Assembly: GCA_037074705.1 (NCBI GenBank)
Contig: CM073596.1
Location: forward strand, 53,224,001 to 53,288,000
Length of the DNA stretch: 64,000 nucleotides
Reading direction: 5' to 3'
DNA from: Zhengitettix transpicula
Taxonomy: Eukaryota; Arthropoda; Insecta; Orthoptera; Tetrigidae
The number at the start of each line of letters is the position of its first letter. Position 1 is the stretch's first letter. Positions 27,501 to 36,500 of the stretch are shown piece after piece. The notes under the pieces are model-generated. The model did not search any database. It was not told the DNA's origin and saw only the letters and a program-made list of their open reading frames with translations. Made by a program: the position numbers and the translations under genes.

Positions 27501-30500
27501 AGTTTTCCATAGTGATAGTAAAATTTAGTTAGATGCTGTACATAGTGATAGTAAAATTTAGTCAGATGCTGTACATAGTAATAATAATAAAACTTCATGG
27601 AAAACTTTCCATAGAGATAGAAAAAGGTTGATGTAATCTTTTCATAGTGATAGTAAAATTTAGTTAGGTATCTTCCCATAATGATAGTGAAACTTGATCG
27701 TAAACTTTCCATAGTGATAGTAAAATTTGCTAAGGCAGCTCTCCATTGTGATAGAAAAATTTCCGTTTCGTAGGAGTCGACAAGGGATGTTAATTCCTGT
27801 TGGGAAACTTTGATTTGCCCATCTTCCTTTCACTTGATTTGATCTTTCTGTCTCCTCTCATTCGTCCTCGCCGTATGTCGTCTTTCTCTGTCAATTCCTG
27901 CCGTTTAATGTTTCCTCTTAATCATTACACTTCTTACACCAGTGTACCTTGAAAACAGTTCAAGAAGCGGAAGACTGTTCACGTGGGAGATTGTTAAATC
28001 TTCTCAAATATTTTCCAGGAATTTTGCGCACGTTGACGGCCTGAAAGTGTTAAGTATGGAACTGTGGCAATGAAAACAAACAACGACCTTAATTCTGGCA
28101 ACGATTTTGTGTTGTTTAAACAGGTATCGTAAACAGCGGCTTATGGCACGTTTGTTTGTACGTCATGTTCCACCTACACGAGGACTACCGCGACACTTGT
28201 AATTTTGTCAGCTCTTTTATTCTTTTGCTTGTCACTTCCCTGTCAGTTGACGGAAGTCGTCCACATTTCCGACATCCAGCAAACCAAAATATTGTAGCGG
28301 ACGTGTTAGTCACTCCCCAGCTCCATTTGCACGAGGAGCTTGGAAACGCGATATCTACAATAGGATGCGCGAGAAGATTCGGACACGTGTTGCCGCGAGG
28401 AACGTCTTAAGGTAGTCTTGCGTTTGTAACGTGGATTCGATTTCGTGATATCATTTAGCAAGTTAAAATGGTCAGAATCAGCATGTCTACATAAATAGTG
28501 TGAGTGAAAATAAATAGTATACTGTGAAAATAAATAGAAGTGTATACAACAAAATGCTGAATTTATGGTAGATGGCCTTATTGGTTTAACTGATATGTTT
28601 TAGGGATTAAATGTGGGCATATATAATAAAATTCAAATTGCCCAAGTTTATGTTAAAATTAGGCCTCAAGTTAAAATTAGATAAATAAGTAACCAGATAA
28701 CAAACTGAAAATTAAGTGCAAAATAAATACCACAATAACGCTTGTGCAATCCTTGTCGCTCGCGGCGTCGATTTACGGTTCTACTACTTGAATCACCTGA
28801 GGAAAGCAACAAGGATGTGCAGAAATATTTTTTTCTATCTCCAAGTCCGTGATCGTTTTCTAGTTTCTCATTGCGGTAAAATAACACCAGTTATTTTAAC
28901 TCTTCGCTGTGATCGTCCATATCTTAGGGGTTTCCAACTTCCTGGTGAGAAACTGGAACCTCCGTTCACTCAACCCCCCCTTGGAACATCTGATGTTATT
29001 CTCTTATTCCAATGAGCCCTTAATGTCCAGCTGCCGGAATTTTTCGAAACTCTCAATTCTAGTGTGGTATTCATTTAGCGTTTTTTATCTGTCATTTGGC
29101 TACTCATTTATGTAATTATTTTACTTTTAACACATATTTTAATTTCAAATTAAAATTTAATCTCAAATTAAAATTGTTGATAGTTTCTAAACACTGTTGA
29201 CATTTTAATTTATGACGGAAAGCAATGGTTGTGTCCTCGAACCTCGGGCCTTCAACTTCAGCCGGCCGAACTCGTATTATCGCCTAATGATATTTTTTTC
29301 CTATCTCCAAGTCCATGATCGTTTTCTCGTTTCTCATGGCGGTAAAATAACACCAGTTATTTTAACTCTTCCTTGAGTTCGTCCATATCTTAGGGGTTTC
29401 CAACGTCCTGGTGAGAAACTGGAACCTCCGTTCACTCAACCCCTCCTTGAAACATCTGATGTTATTCTCTTATTCCGATGAGCCCTTAATGTCCAGCTGC
29501 CAGAATTTCTCGGAACTCTCAATACTTTGTCTCCTACAGCTCGAAGAGGTTTATCCTATGAAACCCTAGAGTTTTTTTTTACACATCGTTACTTTATTTG
29601 TTTTCGTTTTTTTGTGTGTGTGTCTGTTTCTGCCCTCCTCGTGCGTGATTCGTCACTACCAATTGCCTCGCAGATGTGAACGAGATACAGTAAAGATAAA
29701 TTTTATTGAAGTTAGGATTCTTTATCGCTCCGTTCATTCGTCTGAGGACCTTTGGCGACCTAGACGAACTTATGGGGAACCAATTATATTTAATACAAGT
29801 CAAGTTTTAGTTATAATTTTCCGCATTCTTGTAATTTAATGAGAAGTTTTGACCAATCGTAAAGTAGTTATGAACATGTCGGTAAATTGTTTATTAACAA
29901 AAAAAGGTTAAGATACCGACGTTTCGTCCGCTTTTTAAGATCCTCTTCAGGTTTAATAATTTATATATAAATCGTGTGAGAAAATATTTAAATTCTTTCG
30001 GTTTTCAACAAGCAATGCAGAAAATCCTTACCTCAAAATTTTTTACATGAATTATTAAATCTGAAGAGTTCCTTAAAAAGGACGAAACTGTAGTACATTT
30101 AATTATTTTTATGATGAAGAATTTTCTGACTCAAGGCCGTTTTTTATTTGTTTATATTTTTATAAATGTAAGATATTTTTTCGTCGTAATTATAAACATG
30201 ATTGTTTCAAATTAAAAATGCTAATTTACACCAAAACATGTATAATTTTTTTTACAAACAGTTATATCAAAAGTTAAAAAATAATGGATTATAAATATTA
30301 ACTAACTTTGTGGTAATATCTGAATTTTGATTTTTAAATTGTATTATTTTTTGCTTTTTTATTATTAATCATTATTTTTAATTGCGTCTTCTACGCATTG
30401 ATGACGTCACGATATTCGTAGGAAATGAGCTGATCCTTCTTTTTCCTTGATTCTGTTTGTGAGGGAAGGAATGTGGTGACGTCACAATCTCCTTATTTCC

Positions 30501-33500
30501 CTGAACAGATAAATATGTGATTCCGTTCTAACTTTCTCCTCAGACGTCTTTTCGGATACAATATTTGTCTGAGGTTCCTCGATACAGTTTTGTTGCAAGT
30601 GTCAAACATTGACCGTTCATCCGTCTTATCTTAGTTAAATTACAAAAATTCACGTGTAAATATTACTGAACATTTTTCAAAAAAAAATTTTATTTACTCA
30701 GGTGCGTATTAACTGTTTTCAATTTCATCACAACCCTCAAATTTTATTATTGTTTTTTAACGATCAAACTTTTTTTTCTGTATATTCGGGGTTGAAAATG
30801 AAAGAAACAAATTTCCGAAAGTTAATAAATAATAATCATCTATGTGATTCTTGTTTCTGGTATTCTCCACTTTAAAATTGAAATGTGCAAGATTTACAGA
30901 TAATCAAAGGGAAATTGAGTTCTCAAAAAAAAAAAAAAGCAAAAAAACATAAATTTTTATAAATACGGTGGAAGAAATTTAGGGGAATTTTCCTTTTGTA
31001 AAGGAAACTTTGCAAACAGGACACTGAAAACTGAGGAGATACTTTACAATATTAATTACAATGGATAACCACGTTCCGATAAATATTTTGTACGAGGGTC
31101 ACTCCAAAAGTAATATCCACTATTTTTATTTAAATTTATTTTTCATTCGACATCTTTGCAATTTATGGAGTTCATAGATACAGTGTTCGAATTTTGTTCA
31201 ACCCGTTCCCGTGAGTAACGTTGTCATTAGCATGTCTTCAAGATGGCTGCTGCACTTGTCATACGGCAAATGCAGCTTGATGCTATAGAATTCCTGTGCT
31301 GTGACAACGAGCTAGTGGGAAAGTAGATTAAGCGGTGAAAGAGGGCACGCCAATATTCGGGATACTCGTCCCAGAGGCAAGACACCACACTGAACAGTGG
31401 TGTAAGACAGTTGCGATGGATGGGGATTATGTGGAAAAATGAAATTTTGTTCCTAAGGGCTATTACGTGACAGAAACAATTAAATAACGTAAACAATGTC
31501 AACGTTTCGTTCCTTTTCTTGGAACATTGTCAGGCGCAAAAGTAATTTTTATTGTTTTGTCCTTTAAAGATATGATTTATCTCAAGCATATACGTATCAC
31601 AAGTCTGACGATTCTCCTCATCGCCCGCCAAATCTGTTTCTCCGATATACAATTCAGGTACGATTTTTATCGCTCGTTTTAGTTGCGGTATTAACATTTA
31701 TGTAAATACTGGTGATCTGTCGTGCGGATGTTAGCTTGGCAAACATTCGAATGCTAATACGGAACGTGTTCCGTCTTTGTTGCGGGTGGATGGTGTTTCA
31801 TCATCCTTGTTGCTGGCTGAATGATGGTGCAGGCTTGCGTCAGTTCCGCAGGTGGTCCATGATCTTCATCTCACAGACAAATCCCTTTCTCAGACACGGC
31901 TGCTGGGCTGGCGTCAGTGCAAGGAAATACGGAAGTGTCCATATCACGGAAACAAAACCACGTGCCATCGGAGTGATTGATCCTACTACGAGGTCAACTC
32001 ATCTTCGTGTCCAGTAAGCGGGCGCCGGCGTCAGAGTTTCTATACCATTGCTCTTCAAATTAAAAGGAACAGGATACGTCAAATCTGTCTGTGTAAAAAA
32101 TGTCTGTCTGTGTCCCCCAATGCACTTCTAAACCATTCATCCCATTGCGATGAAACTTTGGTGAGTTGTGCGCACCCCAGTAAAGATTTCTGTCGGTATT
32201 TCGATGCGTTAGAAAACTCCCAAAGTGTGAACAGGGGTGAAATATAATAACATGCTAAAACGGTCAGTATTCACGACGTTTCCTCGCTCTGGCTATGATT
32301 TGTTTTTCAATTGGACCCTATCCTGAATAGGGTACAAATGGTACCCAATCGTGACCACGTAAAAAAAATATTAATAAAAAGTGATGAATTTTATATTAAA
32401 AAAAATTACTGTTAAATATATCTCAGTAAAAAAGTGCACGTTAAAGTAAAATATTATTCAAGAAGTTTCGCCGCTTTCAGACGACTGAGACTACGATGAC
32501 AACCAGAAATATGATAGAGCAAGCCATCGAAACGTTTCTACCTAATGGAATTAGTCTGTTGGAAACATGGAAAGTTTTGTTTCTGAACAGTGCCACATAT
32601 CCTTCGGCCTTACAGATACAACTATTCTCGCTTTTTCCCCTCTTTCTTGGCTGAAAGTCTTCTAGAAAGGTCAATACTTTATCTTATTCCGCAGGGTAAA
32701 AATGTTTGGGGGAATAACTTAAATAGTTACGATCCGTTGTTGGAGGACGACCCGTCTAGACTGGTTCTAATCTCCTTACGGTCTTCCTAATTTGGGAATT
32801 TACCTGAATAACTCATTTCGGTAAATACCAGGATGAATTTATAATACATATCTCCCCCCCCCCCAAAAAAAAAAAAGTTAATAAGACTATTATCGATACA
32901 TTTTTCTTTGGCCTATTTCTTTCATCTTATCCGTTTCACTACGTGACTACATAGTTTCCCTCCCTCTTTAATCATTCTTTTTTAACTTTTGTTATTCTTT
33001 AACTTCCTCAACGTAAACTGACCTAGACAATAGAATACTCGAAAATAGAATCTACTAATGATTCCACACCATTGTGGCAAAATTTCAATTCCAAAATCTG
33101 CGTACTGACGTTCAATCTTTGTCAGCGTTGAGTGCTGACCTATTGGAATTTTTATGGAAATACAATGTTATCGTTACAGTTTATCGTATCGTGAGGCCAG
33201 TTGGTAGCCCTTCTTTCCCGACCGCAATTTTCGAAGGTTCCTCACGAAGGAAACAAATCACTGTCGGCTGGCGTTCGAACATGAAGAGACGTGTTCACGG
33301 AGGTCTGTGTCCACGTGCTTGCTGCTAACTATATTCACCGTCATTCTAACTTTGAACCTTTCCTCGACTGGGCCGCAATATCCCGTTTCTATCATGCCCC
33401 ACAAATTACTGATCCCTGATCATTTTCTATTTTAATTTTTAGGGGGGGTGTATCTAATTATATGTATAATAGTTATTTTAAAGATTCGAGATAGTCGTTA

Positions 33501-36500
33501 TTGGAACAATTACACATTTTTTTAATTTTTAAAACCCACAATTCATTTATATTATTTACAATTCAGGAATTATCTTCTTGTATATAGCCTCTGATGAAAA
33601 TATTTCCCACTATAAAAAAGAATTGATGCCCCCAAATCATGTAATGATGCTGGGAATGTCAGAAATTTCCGTTTCTATTAAAGCACCAAAAAAAATTAGA
33701 TCAACAGGCATGATCCAGCGAATATGTGACTATTCGTACGCCAACTCTGCTCTCTCTCCTTTTGTGGCAGATAGCTTTGAAACATTTTTAGAATGATTTA
33801 TCTTGTTTGGTTTTTAATTGATCAGGGACCAACTCTTTAATTGAAGAACCTCCTGACAATTTTAAGTATGAACCAATTAATGAAAACCTCTTGTCATTAT
33901 CAGTATAAAAGTATTAAGAGTCCAGCTTGAAATACCGCAATACCTGATTTCACTCTTTTTGTCAGAAATGTAGAACACCATTTGTTACATTCTGAAATAA
34001 TGTGAGTATTAATTGCCATTAGCACTTATGTGTTTGCATGTAATCACCATTGTTTGTTGTATTAGATGACTAATGTTGTGAAGATTAATGAATTGAAATG
34101 ACTGTCATTATTTAAATATTGGTATCAAATGTGTTCTGTAAGTACTGTTTGATTTTCAGGGTACAATAAATTATAAGAATACACATTGACTAATTTGCAT
34201 TCCATTTCTGCTCAGGCGGGGACGATGTATCAAATGCACGGGACCGACTGAAAGGTGCACTCCAAGATCTCTTGGAACATTCAGATGACTCGTCGATGTC
34301 CAGTCAAGATGATGACTCTCAGATTGACACATATTCTCGTCATACTGGAAAAAAACAGTTGACGTGAGTATTGTGGTATCTGGAATATTCTAAAGTTATT
34401 TGTTTAAGTGAGCTTTAGAATTTTAATCCAATTGGAATTATATGCCTACAAGTTAAACTGAAAATCTATAAAAGTATTGGAATTATATTTAACTTAAACT
34501 GCTCGGTTTAGACTCTTATTAACACACTGTCCAAATAAAGAGGCTGCAAAACAAAGTTTCTTAAACTCTGAGCTGCTTTTGTAATATTGGGTCTTTTATG
34601 ATTTATTTAATTATATTCTTCATTGAATGATCCAACTTGTTGTATCATTAGTGTTGAGGTTCAAGGTGATTGTGTAGTTTATTGGAAGTTGAAATAATTA
34701 AATGTATACTACTCAAACCATGTTAATCAGAAGAGATCAGTATAGATTATGAATAAAACATTTGTTGGTTTCCAACTAGGTTAAATATTCATTAATTAAC
34801 ATAATTTCCATGGTGGCCTCAGCTATCCTTGTCAAGTGAATTGCAGTTACAACATGTCACAACAACCAATTGGTGACTATACTTTGTAAACATGTACCTG
34901 AACTGACCAGTCATTGACAAGACACTATTCACTTATGTATTCATCAACATATATACACAGCTCTTAAATGCATTAATTGAAATTCTTTAACTGAAAATAA
35001 TTGTTAACTAATCACAAGTAATGACTTTACAGATGTTGGCATATTTATTATATTAAAAGAGGTTTATGAAACTGAGCCATGTTTGTACAGCAACATAAAA
35101 TTATTTTTAAAAAATATGGAAGAAAGAACTTTAAAATGTGTATATTTATATTTTATATTTACACATTGTAACTATGTTGCAGAGAGCAGATGCAAAGCCA
35201 TGGAGTCCGCAACTCAAGACAGGTTCGGAAAAGACGGAGACGGGAAACTGTGAATGAAGGTGCATACCACCACACATATGTGATGAAACTTTTTGATCGA
35301 AGTGTAGACCTCGCTCAGTTCAAAGAATCAACACCGCTATATCCTGTGTGCCGAGCTTGGATGGCCAACCAACCACTCAACACAAATCTTGTTCCGAAGT
35401 TAGTGTTTTAATTTGATTTAAGAATATAAATCTAGTAGATAATACTTGAAAATTTAATTTGCAGACTTAATTTCTCATGATGAAAAATTTAACATGGTAG
35501 AAGTTTATAAAAAAAGTGTTACACAAATTTATAATTAATTTTATTGACAATTCGTGGAAAATAATTTTCATAACGTGTGTACCACACATTTATTAAATGC
35601 TAATTCTGTTGTTTAAATCATCTTGTTATTTTTATTTATGATTACTTATCATCGTATGCATGCTTTTTAATGTTGTGATTCATTTGAACATCACTTTAGT
35701 GGTGTTACTGTTGTAATTTTCTAAGTGAACACTTGCACAGGACACGAAGTCCAACACCGGAACCGCCCATAGAAGAACCTAGTGAACACGACGGGGATGA
35801 CTCTATGCAAAATGTGTACAAGATGCCTCCTCCTGAGCCACTATTGTATGATACAAATAACCAGGTCATCAGCATCAGAGTACCATCTCCAGTTCAGTCC
35901 AGTTCTAGAGATGTCAAGGATTTGGTACTAGACTGTGTAAGTGTTGCCTAGTCCAATTTATAGAGTTACGATGAATGTAATATTTTGTAAAAATAAATAC
36001 ACTATTCTGTACTTTGAGTATTTACTTAATCAAATGGTACACACAAAACAGAATTATACTTTTTGGGATATAAAGTATAATTCTGTTTTATGGTCTCCCT
36101 TCATAGAACACTGGACTAGGATTTGACCAAAATGTTTTATGACTACTCCTTACACATTACTGATTCACATATTAAACCACTTAAAATATAGTAATTTATA
36201 TTGTAGTTGTGTGTGTGCTTGTTAGTCATATAGTGTGCAGTCTTTAACCTAGGTTTATTTATGCTTTTGGTTGATTCTTTTTCAAATTGTTATTTACATA
36301 TTTTGATATTGTATTTTATATATTAGAAGAATGGGAATTAGAATGTGATTGTGGATTACCTGAATGAGTGAAAGTTTGTATCAAAGATAGGAGACCGTGA
36401 AAGAATTAGCATTCAATTTTTGGTGTATTTTTTCCCCTGAACCGTTTGTAGTGTGCATGTGCCAAAGACCAAACATTGTCGTTAATGTCGTATATATATT

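Larger units (their letters stand above)
4930..33450. other. CpG-rich, repeat-dense block within LIN37 intron 1
   Basis: Starts next to a run of about 17 G (4961-4977) and ends near a G7 run at about 33441. CpG content jumps several-fold compared with both flanks. The block contains essentially all fold-back, hammerhead-like, Helitron-like and LINE remnants listed below and no recognisable host gene. It may be a large nested insertion or an assembly join. Both flanks carry LIN37 exons in matching phase. Confidence 0.6.

Noticed and set aside
27374..27712. 112-codon minus-strand protein rich in KFYYHY
   Set aside because: It is fully explained by the 33-bp minisatellite.
5000..33000. Penelope reverse transcriptase or GIY-YIG endonuclease ORF near the hammerhead-like repeats
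   Set aside because: I looked for RT or GIY-YIG motifs and found none. The link to Penelope-like elements rests on the core motif alone.
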